The notes below the pieces were generated by a model. The model had not been told where the DNA came from and searched no databases. It saw only the letters and a list, made by a program, of their open reading frames with translations. The position numbers were made by a program, and so were the translations under genes. Below are positions 33,219-41,495 of a stretch of DNA of 64,000 nt, piece after piece (within the stretch, counting starts at the first letter, position 1; every line of letters begins with the position of its first letter). The DNA is from Pseudomonas sp. Irchel 3E20 (GTDB taxonomy: Bacteria; Pseudomonadota; Gammaproteobacteria; Pseudomonadales; Pseudomonadaceae). Where the stretch lies: contig NZ_FYEE01000011.1 of NCBI RefSeq assembly GCF_900187645.1, forward strand, positions 1 to 64,000, read 5' to 3'.

Positions 33219-35362
33219 GACGCGGCCTCGGGCTTGCGGGCAATGATGACCTGGCTCTTGGGCATGAAGTCATCGAGCAACTGCTTGACCGCCAAGCCGT
33301 TGGGCTGGTCGAGCAAACCCTGCCAGGCCTGCGCCCAGCCTTCCATCAGCGGCGGGTAGGGCGCGTGGATGCGGTCGCGCACCGCGCCGCTCAAGTCCTT
33401 GCCGGCGGCCCGTTCGCTGGCCCAGAAGAAGATCATCCCCATGACCCAGAAGAACCCGCAGGATTGGCGATGTTCGATCACCAACCCGGCATCTTCGATC
33501 AACGCCGCAAAGCGCTCGCGGGAGAAGATCTGGATATGGTTCGGCGACTGGTAATAGCCCGGCGGCGCGATGCCTTTTTGCAGGTGCTCGCCCACCGGGT
33601 CCGGGACGCTGATTAAAAACTGCGCACCCGGGCGGCCCATGCGCACCAGTTCGGCCATAAAGGCTTCTGGCTCGTCGACATGCTCCAGCACCTCGGTGCA
33701 CACCACTTTGCTCGCGCAGCCGTCGCTCAGGGGCAACGGCAAGCTGTTGCTGACCAGGCCCAGGCACGGCGCCCGGGCTTCGCTGGCCACCCGTTGCGCC
33801 AGCTCATGGACCTTGTCGAATTCGCTGTCGGTGAAAATCACCGACGCGCCCTGGCGCACCGCGAACAGCACCGAGCCGCCCTCCCCACAACCGACGTCGA
33901 GCAGGGTGTCGTCCGGGGTGATGGCAAAGCCCTTGAGCAACTCGCCTGTGTCGTTCTGATACCAGCCGTCGAGCACCGCGTCTTGCAGGCCCACGTCACG
34001 CGGCGAAGGGTCGTCCATGACGATCGGCCCGCCGCTGGCAAGGCGCAGGCGCTCGGCGGCGACCAGGTCAGGCGGGTGGCCGTGGGTCTTGTGGCGATCC
34101 AGCAACTGGGCGAAGAACGGCTCCAGCCGTTCGGCGGCGGTGGCCTGGCTACAAAAATGTTCGAGGCTACGCACCGCGTGCTCGGACATCTGCCCATAGC
34201 GTTCGCCGTCGCCCGTGGCCACTTGGTAGCTGGCACGAAACGCCCGGCAGATCGACTCCCAATTGGCGGTGTAGCGCAAGGTGCGATAGGCCGAGCGGGG
34301 GTCGTGGGGCCACGCGGTGAGTTCTTCGGTGGAGTCGATGATGAAAGCGTTGTCGGGGTCGATGTAGTCGATCATCGCCGTGTTACGCGGCGCCACGGCC
34401 GGTTTACCGCACGACATGAACTCCATCAGCGGCAGGCACTGGCCTTCGCCGTAGGAGGTGTTCACCACGTAGCTGGTGGCTTGTACCAGGCGCTCGTAGT
34501 CCGCGTCGGCGAGGTAGCCGTAGATCAGCACGATGCGGCAGCGGTACGGCTGGTTCCGGTAGAGGTGATGGAGGATGCCGGTCAGCGCCTGCTCGGCGTC
34601 GTGGTGGGTGAGCTTGAGCACCAGGGTGGCGTCTTCCACGTCTCGAAAACTGGTGCAGAAGGCGCTGAGCATGTCTTCCCAGTTTTTGCGCCCGTCGCAG
34701 GGGTTGAACACCGAGGTGTAGACCACGCCATCCAGCACCAACTCGCGCGTTTGCGCAGGTGCCGTGAAGTCGATGCCGGGGCCGCTGCGAATCGCGGCCG
34801 GGGCGAAGGCTTGCAGGTCGAGCTGGCGGCTGTCCACCAGCAGGCCCTTGAGGGTCAGGCGCACCTGGCGGGCCTGGGGCTGGCAGACGAGTTGCCGGCC
34901 ACGGGCGGCGAAACGGTCCCAGACCGGCGCCGGGATCGCGCAGATCGGGTAGTCGGCGCCCATGGCGTCGCGCACAGCCTTGACCGTGTAGGTGGAGTGG
35001 GTGATCGCCGCGCCGGTGGAGCGCAGCACGATGCGCCAGTCATTGCGCGGGGCGGCGTACCAGCTCTCGTTGGGAATGGTGCTGAATTCCCAGGCGAACA
35101 CCGGCAGGGTCGGGCACGCGTAGTGGGTCATGGTGCGGTGCGGCGGCGAAAACGACAGGAACACGCAGTCCTCGCCCCGGGCCTGGCACTCGGCGTAGAG
35201 GCGGTCGACTTCTTCGTCCGGGTCGGTGACTTCCACCACTGTGCCCAAGCGTTCGAGCACCGGGCGGTACTCCTTGAGCACGAAGTAGTAGCTGTATTCC
35301 GAACGCCCCAGGTTCTGGGCGATGGTGCGTTGGTTGGTTTCCGAATAAATGAGGATCAGCAT
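33215..35362 (-). CDS. Glycosyltransferase fused to a SAM methyltransferase
   Basis: A 715-residue fusion. Residues ~1-430 form a GT-B glycosyltransferase with the donor-site EX7E motif intact in EGQCLPLMEFMSCGKPAV. Residues ~470-700 form a class I methyltransferase with LLDVGCGEGGSVLF, FTDSEFDK and CTEVLEHVDEPEAF. The N-terminus (YSYYFVLKEYRPVLERLG) is paralogous to the next upstream gene. A sugar transferase joined to a methyltransferase suits terminal addition of an O-methylated sugar that stops chain growth. The start overlaps the upstream stop by one base (TGATG). P. aeruginosa has separate glycosyl- and methyltransferase genes beside its rhamnan locus. Confidence 0.85.
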   Translation of the reverse strand: MLILIYSETNQRTIAQNLGRSEYSYYFVLKEYRPVLERLGTVVEVTDPDEEVDRLYAECQARGEDCVFLSFSPPHRTMTHYACPTLPVFAWEFSTIPNESWYAAPRNDWRIVLRSTGAAITHSTYTVKAVRDAMGADYPICAIPAPVWDRFAARGRQLVCQPQARQVRLTLKGLLVDSRQLDLQAFAPAAIRSGPGIDFTAPAQTRELVLDGVVYTSVFNPCDGRKNWEDMLSAFCTSFRDVEDATLVLKLTHHDAEQALTGILHHLYRNQPYRCRIVLIYGYLADADYERLVQATSYVVNTSYGEGQCLPLMEFMSCGKPAVAPRNTAMIDYIDPDNAFIIDSTEELTAWPHDPRSAYRTLRYTANWESICRAFRASYQVATGDGERYGQMSEHAVRSLEHFCSQATAAERLEPFFAQLLDRHKTHGHPPDLVAAERLRLASGGPIVMDDPSPRDVGLQDAVLDGWYQNDTGELLKGFAITPDDTLLDVGCGEGGSVLFAVRQGASVIFTDSEFDKVHELAQRVASEARAPCLGLVSNSLPLPLSDGCASKVVCTEVLEHVDEPEAFMAELVRMGRPGAQFLISVPDPVGEHLQKGIAPPGYYQSPNHIQIFSRERFAALIEDAGLVIEHRQSCGFFWVMGMIFFWASERAAGKDLSGAVRDRIHAPYPPLMEGWAQAWQGLLDQPNGLAVKQLLDDFMPKSQVIIARKPEAAS

Positions 35363-36939
35363 CAGGCTTGCTCCGCCGCGTGGCGGGCCGCAGCCGTCGC
35401 CGGTTCGTCCGCCAGGGGCAGGTTGAAGAAGATCGCCGCGCGCTGCTGCAACACCGTCACCGCGCAGTACGCCTGCATCCGCGCCTGGGCGGCGGCGGCC
35501 ATTTGCGCGTAGGCATCAGGCTGGGTACGGGCCAGGCGATAGCTGGCCTGGAAGGCGTTTTTCAGTGCGCCCCAATCCGGGCGGTGGCGGCGTGTGCGGT
35601 TGAGCTGGCGGGTGTCGTGGGGCCACAACGCCGGCTCTTCGCTCGAGGGCACCACAAAGGCCACGCTGTCGTCGATGTAATCGCCCAAAGCGCTGTGGGC
35701 CGGCGCAATGGCCGGCACGCCGCCAGCCATAAACGCCATCAACGGTAGGCACACCGCCTCGGCGCGTGAGGCGTTCACGTAGAAACTGGCGGCGTTTTGA
35801 AGCTGGGCCTGTTGCGCCGCGTCCAGCTCGCCGTACATGACCACGACCCGGCAGGAAAACGGCGACAGCTGCGTCAGCACGGTGAGCAGCGGCGTGTAGC
35901 ACGCCGCCAGCGGGCAGCCTTCGATACGCAGGATCAGCGTTGCATCCGCCGTATCGCGAAAAGCCCAGCAAAACGCACTGATAAGTTGCGGCCAGTTGTT
36001 CTGGCCTTCCTGCGGGTTGAACGTGCTGACGTAGACCACGCCGCTGACGTCGGTTTGCACCCAGTGCTGGGTGTCGGGCAAATCCAGCACCGGCACTTGC
36101 GGCTCAGGCACCGGCAGCGGTGCGGCGACGCTGGGCAGGTGTTTTGCCAAGGCCTGGTGCAGGGTATCGGGCAGCAGGTCGCGCACGCCTTCCCAGTACC
36201 AGTGGCCCAGGTAACGGCGGTCGTCGCTGGGGCTCGGCGCCACCTCGCGGCCCAAGCGGTGCAACAGCCATAGGCGCAGGTAATGGCGGGCAATGACCAC
36301 GCGCCGGCGCGGGGTCAGCGGCGGCGGCAGCAAGGCATCCAGGCGCGCCTGCTCTTGGGCGGTAATCTCCACCGGCAACTCGGGCAACAGGGAATCGACC
36401 GACAGCCCCAGCGTACGGGTGTCCAACAGGCAACCTTTGACCTGGATCGGCGAATCGGTTTTGACCGGTGCGGGCAACGGTTGATCGGCCAGTTGTGGCC
36501 ACTGCATGGCGGGCAGCACCAGGATCGGGAAGTCCTCGCCCATGGCCTTGCGCACGGTGCCGGCGGTGTGTTCCGACAGAGTGATGGCACGGCCATGACG
36601 GCCCAGGAGCTGCCGCCAGTCGTGGGCGGGGTCGTCGTCCCATGGCTCGTCAGGGATCGAATCGAACTCCCAGGCGACGACGCACAGCGTCGGGCAACGC
36701 AGGTCGGCGGCGGTTTCGTGCACGGGGGCGAAGGACAGGAACAGGCCATCCTGGCCTTGCTCCTGCAACTGCCGGTACAGCGGATCGACCTCGGCCGTCG
36801 ACTGCACCACATGCACCCGCCCCAGGCGTTCGAGCACAGGTTGGCAAGCCTTGAGGACGAGGTCGTAAGGGTATTGCGTGTGGCCGGCAACCGATGGGAT
36901 GGCGCCGATCTGTGTGTGCGAGAAAAGAATGAAATTCAT
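35362..36939 (-). CDS. Glycosyltransferase paralogue with altered EX7E motif
   Basis: A 525-residue glycosyltransferase-like protein related to the N-terminal part of the downstream fusion (shared HTQYPYDLVLKACQPVLERLG-type opening and VAWEFDSIPDEPW). The motif that should read EX7E is EAVCLPLMA, so the second, donor-binding Glu is Ala, and activity is uncertain. A middle insertion (residues ~175-290) is absent from the fusion protein. It is the first gene of a three-gene minus-strand operon, divergent from rmd across a 429-bp gap. ATG 36939 has GGGATG upstream. Confidence 0.8.
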   Translation of the reverse strand: MNFILFSHTQIGAIPSVAGHTQYPYDLVLKACQPVLERLGRVHVVQSTAEVDPLYRQLQEQGQDGLFLSFAPVHETAADLRCPTLCVVAWEFDSIPDEPWDDDPAHDWRQLLGRHGRAITLSEHTAGTVRKAMGEDFPILVLPAMQWPQLADQPLPAPVKTDSPIQVKGCLLDTRTLGLSVDSLLPELPVEITAQEQARLDALLPPPLTPRRRVVIARHYLRLWLLHRLGREVAPSPSDDRRYLGHWYWEGVRDLLPDTLHQALAKHLPSVAAPLPVPEPQVPVLDLPDTQHWVQTDVSGVVYVSTFNPQEGQNNWPQLISAFCWAFRDTADATLILRIEGCPLAACYTPLLTVLTQLSPFSCRVVVMYGELDAAQQAQLQNAASFYVNASRAEAVCLPLMAFMAGGVPAIAPAHSALGDYIDDSVAFVVPSSEEPALWPHDTRQLNRTRRHRPDWGALKNAFQASYRLARTQPDAYAQMAAAAQARMQAYCAVTVLQQRAAIFFNLPLADEPATAAARHAAEQA

Positions 36940-37368
36940 GGCATCCCACGATGAAACCGCGATCCGGCGGTTTCACTCAATGAGGGTAGAACCCACGAGC
37001 CGGCCCTGATGCTTCAATGCCCGGTCCGAAGTTTTTCTACCCGTCTACGTTCTTGTTTTATTGGTCAGCTTTCCGTTGCCGGAGGGCAGCCACGCCGATC
37101 ACTGGATAATGGCGATGAGGCGCATTCTAAACACATCCGTTCGGGGTACGCGAACCGCCACGGGGCATTTAGCGAACGACTCTGGGGAGAACCCGACGGT
37201 CACAAAGGGACTTGTTGAAATTGCTGGCCAATTGGCACAGATTGACGGGAAAACAAATACAACAATAACCTCACCTGCCGTATTTTCTGGGCAAAACCTC
37301 AGAATTTCGCGGTTTTTCCCAGCAAAGACTGGGTAAGGTCGAAGTTTGCTAATGGAGGGGGTTGCCGT
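36940..37368. promoter_or_regulatory. 429-bp AT-richer divergent intergenic region before the rhamnan locus
   Basis: It separates the capping/decorating operon from rmd. Composition is clearly less GC-rich than the genes. A TTGACG at 37242 with a weak -10-like ATAACC 17 bases later could be the rmd promoter. A small hairpin (CCCAG/CTGGG) lies near 37319-37333. Short open frames here have no ribosome site or family resemblance. No JUMPstart/ops element was seen. Confidence 0.5.
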
Positions 37369-38283
37369 TTGAAAAAGCGTCTGTTCGTTACGGGTCTTAG
37401 CGGATTCGTAGGACGTCACATCCAATCTCGTCTGATTCGTCCTGATTCAGTGTGGGATCTTTTACCCGCCCCTTCTGACTATGATATTTCCGACGAAAGG
37501 ACCCTGGAAAACCTGTGGCCGCACATGCCGGACGCCGTCATTCACCTGGCCGGCCAGACCTTCGTGCCCGAGGCCTTTCGTGACCCGGCCGCGACCCTCA
37601 AGGTCAACCTGCTCGGCACCCTGAACCTGCTACAAGCCCTCAAGGCCCGAGGCTTTACCGGCACCTTCCTGTACGTCAGTTCGGGCGATGTCTACGGCCA
37701 GGTCAGCGAAACCGCCCTGCCCATCGACGAACAGCAGCCGCCCTGCCCGCGCAACCCCTACGCGGTGAGCAAAGTGGCCGCCGAGTTCCTCTGCCTGCAA
37801 TGGGGCATCAGCGAAGGCTGGCCAATGCTGGTGGCGCGCCCGTTCAACCATATCGGCAGCGGCCAGAGCGACAGTTTCGTGGTCGCCAGTGCGGCCCGCC
37901 AGATCGCGCGAATCCAGCAGGGCTTGCAGGCCCCACGCCTGGAAGTGGGCGATATCGATGTCACCCGCGACTTTCTCGATGTCAGCGACGTGGTATCGGC
38001 CTACCTGGCGATGCTGCAAAGCGCCGCCCCGGGGCATATCTACAATGTCTGCTCCGGCCGCGAGCAGAGCATCAGGGGCTTGATCGAACAACTCGCCGCC
38101 CTCGCCGACGTCGAGATCGAACTGGTCCAAGACCCTGCGCGCCTGCGCCGCGCAGAACAACGTCGCGTCTGTGGCAACCCTGCCAGGCTGCAACAGGCCA
38201 CGGACTGGACGCCGCTCACTACTACACAACAATCCCTGCGGGCGATCCTGTCCGACTGGGAGTCACGGGTACGACAAGAATGA
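37369..38283 (+). CDS. rmd: GDP-6-deoxy-D-lyxo-4-hexulose reductase (GDP-D-rhamnose synthesis)
   Basis: Rmd reduces GDP-4-keto-6-deoxy-D-mannose to GDP-D-rhamnose. The 304-residue SDR-family protein has the NAD(P) fingerprint GLSGFVGRH, then VSSGDVYG and the catalytic YAVSK (YxxxK). The start is a TTG at 37369, with GGAGGGG about 9 bases upstream; no ATG is available in the right place. The stop overlaps the gmd start by four bases. It heads the eight-gene plus-strand locus matching P. aeruginosa rmd-gmd-wbpW-wzm-wzt-wbpXYZ in content and order. Confidence 0.93.
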   Translation: MKKRLFVTGLSGFVGRHIQSRLIRPDSVWDLLPAPSDYDISDERTLENLWPHMPDAVIHLAGQTFVPEAFRDPAATLKVNLLGTLNLLQALKARGFTGTFLYVSSGDVYGQVSETALPIDEQQPPCPRNPYAVSKVAAEFLCLQWGISEGWPMLVARPFNHIGSGQSDSFVVASAARQIARIQQGLQAPRLEVGDIDVTRDFLDVSDVVSAYLAMLQSAAPGHIYNVCSGREQSIRGLIEQLAALADVEIELVQDPARLRRAEQRRVCGNPARLQQATDWTPLTTTQQSLRAILSDWESRVRQE

Positions 38284-39251
38284 CAAAAAGTGCACTGATA
38301 ACAGGGATTACCGGGCAAGACGGGGCCTATCTGGCCAAGCTTCTGCTCGACAAGGGATATAAGGTCCACGGTTTTGTCGCCCGTCGCAGCAGCGACTCAC
38401 GCTGGCGCCTGCGGGAAATGGGCGTCGAGGAGCAGATCATCTACCTGGACGGCGACATGGCCGACGCCTGCTCCGTGCAGCGTGCCGTCATCAAGGCCGC
38501 GCCCGATGAGGTCTACAACCTGGCGGCGCAGAGTTTCGTCGCCGCGTCCTGGGACCAACCCGTGACCACCGGCATCGTCGATGGCCTGGGCGTGACCCAC
38601 TTGCTGGAAGCGATCCGCCAGTTCAGCCCCCACAGCCGTTTCTACCAGGCTTCCACCAGCGAGATGTTTGGCCTGATCCAGGCCGAGCATCAGGACGAAA
38701 GCACACCGTTCTACCCGCGCAGCCCTTACGGCGTGGCCAAGCTGTATGGCCACTGGATCACCGTGAACTACCGCGAGAGCTTCAAGCTGCACGCCAGCAG
38801 CGGGATTCTGTTCAACCACGAATCGCCCCTGCGCGGCATCGAGTTCGTCACCCGCAAAGTCACCGACGCCGCCGCGCGGATCAAGCAAGGCAAGCAGCAG
38901 GCGTTGCGCCTGGGCAACATCGATGCGCGCCGCGACTGGGGCTTTGCCGGCGACTACGTCGAGGCCATGTGGCTGATGCTGCAACAGGAGCAACCCGACG
39001 ACTTCGTCGTGGCCACGGGCGTCACCACCACGGTGCGCGACATGTGCCAACTGGCGTTCGATCACGTGGGCCTCAATTACCGCGATTACGTCAAGGTCGA
39101 CCCGGCGCTGTTTCGCCCAGCCGAGGTGGATGTGCTGCTGGGTAACCCGGCCAAGGCCCAGCGGATACTGGGCTGGAAGCCCAAGACCGATCTTCAGACC
39201 CTGATCTGCATGATGATGGATGCAGACATGAAACGCGTCGCCAAGGAGTAA
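38280..39251 (+). CDS. gmd: GDP-mannose 4,6-dehydratase
   Basis: A 323-residue SDR enzyme that turns GDP-D-mannose into GDP-4-keto-6-deoxy-D-mannose, the substrate of Rmd. Motifs are GITGQDGAYLAKLL at the N-terminus, QASTSEMFG and YGVAK (YxxxK). NHESPLRG and the GNIDARRDWGFAGDYVEAMW segment are characteristic of Gmd. The start ATG lies in the ATGA overlap with rmd. It is followed three bases later by wbpW, so the nucleotide-sugar genes are packed as one unit. Confidence 0.95.
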   Translation: MTKSALITGITGQDGAYLAKLLLDKGYKVHGFVARRSSDSRWRLREMGVEEQIIYLDGDMADACSVQRAVIKAAPDEVYNLAAQSFVAASWDQPVTTGIVDGLGVTHLLEAIRQFSPHSRFYQASTSEMFGLIQAEHQDESTPFYPRSPYGVAKLYGHWITVNYRESFKLHASSGILFNHESPLRGIEFVTRKVTDAAARIKQGKQQALRLGNIDARRDWGFAGDYVEAMWLMLQQEQPDDFVVATGVTTTVRDMCQLAFDHVGLNYRDYVKVDPALFRPAEVDVLLGNPAKAQRILGWKPKTDLQTLICMMMDADMKRVAKE

Positions 39252-39254
39252 GGC

Positions 39255-40697
39255 ATGCTGATTCCCGTGATTCTTTCCGGCGGCGCCGGAACCCGTTTGT
39301 GGCCGGTTTCCCGCGAGGGCCACCCCAAGCCGTTCATGGTGCTGCCCGACGGCCAGACCCTGCTGGGCAAAACCTACCGCCGCGCCGCCAAGCTGCTGAC
39401 CGGCAGTGGCCATATCGTCACCGTGACCAACCGCGACTACTACTTCCAGAGCAAGGACCACTACCAAGCGGCCAAGCTGGAGCGCCATCGCGGCCACTTC
39501 CTGCTGGAACCGGCCGGGCGCAATACCGCGCCGGCCATCGCAGCGGCGGCGCTGGCGATCCAGGCGCTGCATGGCGACGACGCAATCATGGTGGTCATGC
39601 CCGCCGACCATTTGATCCAGAACGAGCACGCCTTCGCCCAAGCCGTGGAACACGCCACCCAATTGGCCCGGGCCGGGCACCTGGTGACCTTCGGCGTGGT
39701 GCCCACGGCCCCGGAAACCGGTTTTGGCTACATCCAGGCCGGCACCAGCCTGGACGCCCAGGGCGCCACGAAAGTGCAGCGTTTCGTAGAAAAACCCGAC
39801 CTGGCCACCGCCCGCGATTACCTGGAAAGCGGCGACTTTTTGTGGAACTCCGGGATGTTCTGCTTCAGCGTCGCGACCCTGCTCGACGAACTGCACACCC
39901 ACGCCCCCACGCTGCTGGAGCAGGGCCGCGTCTGCCTGGCAGCAAGCGCCCCGGTGGACGCGGGTGGCTGCCTGCAGCAAGAGTTATCCACAGACGAATT
40001 CGCCCAGATGCCGGACATTTCCATCGACTACGCCTTGATGGAGCTGTCGGACAAAGTCGCCGTGGTGCCCGCCGCATTCGACTGGAGCGATATCGGCTCC
40101 TGGAACGCGGTCAGCGCCCTGGTGCCGGCCGATGCACAGAACAACCGCAGCACCAGCGAGGCGCTGTTCATCGACAGCCATGGCAACTTCGTGCAAAGCG
40201 AAGGCCGGGTGGTGGCCGCGGTGGGTGTGGATAACTTGATCGTCGTCGATACGCCCGACGCCATACTCGTCGCCCACGCCGACCGCGCGCAGGATGTGCG
40301 CCGCGTGGCCAAGCAGCTCAAGGCGCAGAACCACGAAACCTATCGCCTGCACCGCACCGTTAGCCGCCCGTGGGGCAGCTACACCGTGCTGGAGGAAGGC
40401 CCGGGCTTCAAGATCAAGCGCATCGTGGTCAAGCCCGGCGCGTCGCTGTCCCTGCAAATGCACCATCACCGCAACGAACACTGGGTGGTGGTCAAGGGCA
40501 CGGCCAAGGTCACCAACAACGGCGACGGCGCCCACCTGGTCAACAGCAACGAGTCCACCTTCATCGCCGCCGGCCACAAGCACCGCCTCGCCAACCCGGG
40601 GGTGATCGACCTGGTCATCATCGAGGTGCAAAGCGGTGAGTACCTGGGCGAAGACGACATTGTGCGTTTTGAAGATCAATACGGCAGGACGGACTGA
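39255..40697 (+). CDS. wbpW: Mannose-6-phosphate isomerase/GDP-mannose pyrophosphorylase (WbpW)
   Basis: A 480-residue bifunctional enzyme that makes mannose-6-phosphate and GDP-mannose for D-rhamnose synthesis. The N-terminal nucleotidyltransferase domain begins with GGAGTRLWPVSREGHPKPF and contains FVEKPDLATA. The C-terminal type II isomerase cupin has MHHHRNEHWVVVKGTAKVT with its metal-binding His residues. The length fits the AlgA/WbpW family. It touches its neighbours (start 3 bases after gmd; stop directly followed by wzm). A perfect DnaA-box 9-mer at 39984 lies inside it. Confidence 0.93.
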   Translation: MLIPVILSGGAGTRLWPVSREGHPKPFMVLPDGQTLLGKTYRRAAKLLTGSGHIVTVTNRDYYFQSKDHYQAAKLERHRGHFLLEPAGRNTAPAIAAAALAIQALHGDDAIMVVMPADHLIQNEHAFAQAVEHATQLARAGHLVTFGVVPTAPETGFGYIQAGTSLDAQGATKVQRFVEKPDLATARDYLESGDFLWNSGMFCFSVATLLDELHTHAPTLLEQGRVCLAASAPVDAGGCLQQELSTDEFAQMPDISIDYALMELSDKVAVVPAAFDWSDIGSWNAVSALVPADAQNNRSTSEALFIDSHGNFVQSEGRVVAAVGVDNLIVVDTPDAILVAHADRAQDVRRVAKQLKAQNHETYRLHRTVSRPWGSYTVLEEGPGFKIKRIVVKPGASLSLQMHHHRNEHWVVVKGTAKVTNNGDGAHLVNSNESTFIAAGHKHRLANPGVIDLVIIEVQSGEYLGEDDIVRFEDQYGRTD

Positions 40698-41495
40698 ATG
40701 CTGCTTAACCTTTACCGCTCGCTGTGGAGCTACCGCGATTTCATCCTCGGCAGCGTCAAGCGCGAGTTCCAGTCGCGCTATCGCAACTCGCTGTTCGGCG
40801 CGCTGTGGACGGTGCTCAACCCGCTGTCGATGATCGTCGTCTACACGGTGATCTTCTCTCAGGTCATGCGCGCGCGCCTGCCCGGCGTGGACGACACCAT
40901 GGCCTACAGCATCTACCTGTGCGCGGGGTTGCTGACCTGGGGCCTGTTCGGCGAAATCACCCAGCGCAGCCAGAACATGTTCCTGGAAAACGCCAACCTG
41001 CTGAAGAAGATCAGCTTCCCGCGCATCTGCCTGCCGGTAATCGTGCTGTGCAACGCGGCGGTCAACTTCGCCATCATCCTGGGCCTGTTCCTGGGTTTCC
41101 TGCTGATAACCGGGCGCTGGCCCGGCCTGCCGTTGCTGGCGCTGATCCCGCTGCTGGCGCTGCAAGTGATGTTCGCCGCGGGGCTGGGGATGATCCTGGG
41201 GGTGCTGAACGTGTTCTTTCGCGATGTCGGGCAACTGTTCGGCATTTGCCTGCAATTCTGGTTCTGGTTCACCCCCATCGTGTACCCGCTGGCGATCCTG
41301 CCGGAGTCTATCCAGCGCCTGCTGGCCCTCAACCCCCTGACCGCGCTGATGAACAGCTACCAGAACCTGTTCGTCTACGGCCAGTGGCCGGTGTGGAATT
41401 CGCTGCTGCCGACCCTGGTGATCGGTGTGTTGTTCTGCGTGATAGGCATGCGCCTGTTCCGCCAACGGGTGGGCGAAATGGTGGATGAACTCTGA
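40698..41495 (+). CDS. wzm: O-polysaccharide ABC exporter permease Wzm
   Basis: A 265-residue ABC-2 type membrane protein that forms the channel moving the undecaprenyl-linked D-rhamnan across the inner membrane. It begins with an amphipathic KREFQSRYRNSLFGALWTVL segment, typical of Wzm/KpsM. About six membrane helices follow, with the conserved FWFTPIVYPL near the C-terminus. The ATG comes immediately after the wbpW stop, and the last base of its stop codon is the first base of the wzt ATG (TGATG). Confidence 0.93.
   Translation: MLLNLYRSLWSYRDFILGSVKREFQSRYRNSLFGALWTVLNPLSMIVVYTVIFSQVMRARLPGVDDTMAYSIYLCAGLLTWGLFGEITQRSQNMFLENANLLKKISFPRICLPVIVLCNAAVNFAIILGLFLGFLLITGRWPGLPLLALIPLLALQVMFAAGLGMILGVLNVFFRDVGQLFGICLQFWFWFTPIVYPLAILPESIQRLLALNPLTALMNSYQNLFVYGQWPVWNSLLPTLVIGVLFCVIGMRLFRQRVGEMVDEL

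Noticed and set aside
33680..35512. 610-codon plus-strand frame opposite the glycosyltransferase-methyltransferase fusion
   Set aside because: Shadow frame. The minus-strand protein has clear domains and operon overlaps.
37233..37250. Possible sigma-54 promoter (TGGCAC...) before rmd
   Set aside because: The -12 GC element is missing at the required spacing, so the match fails.
37061..37336. 91-codon frame in the intergenic region before rmd
   Set aside because: No ribosome site, no recognisable domain, and it lies in the AT-richer promoter region.
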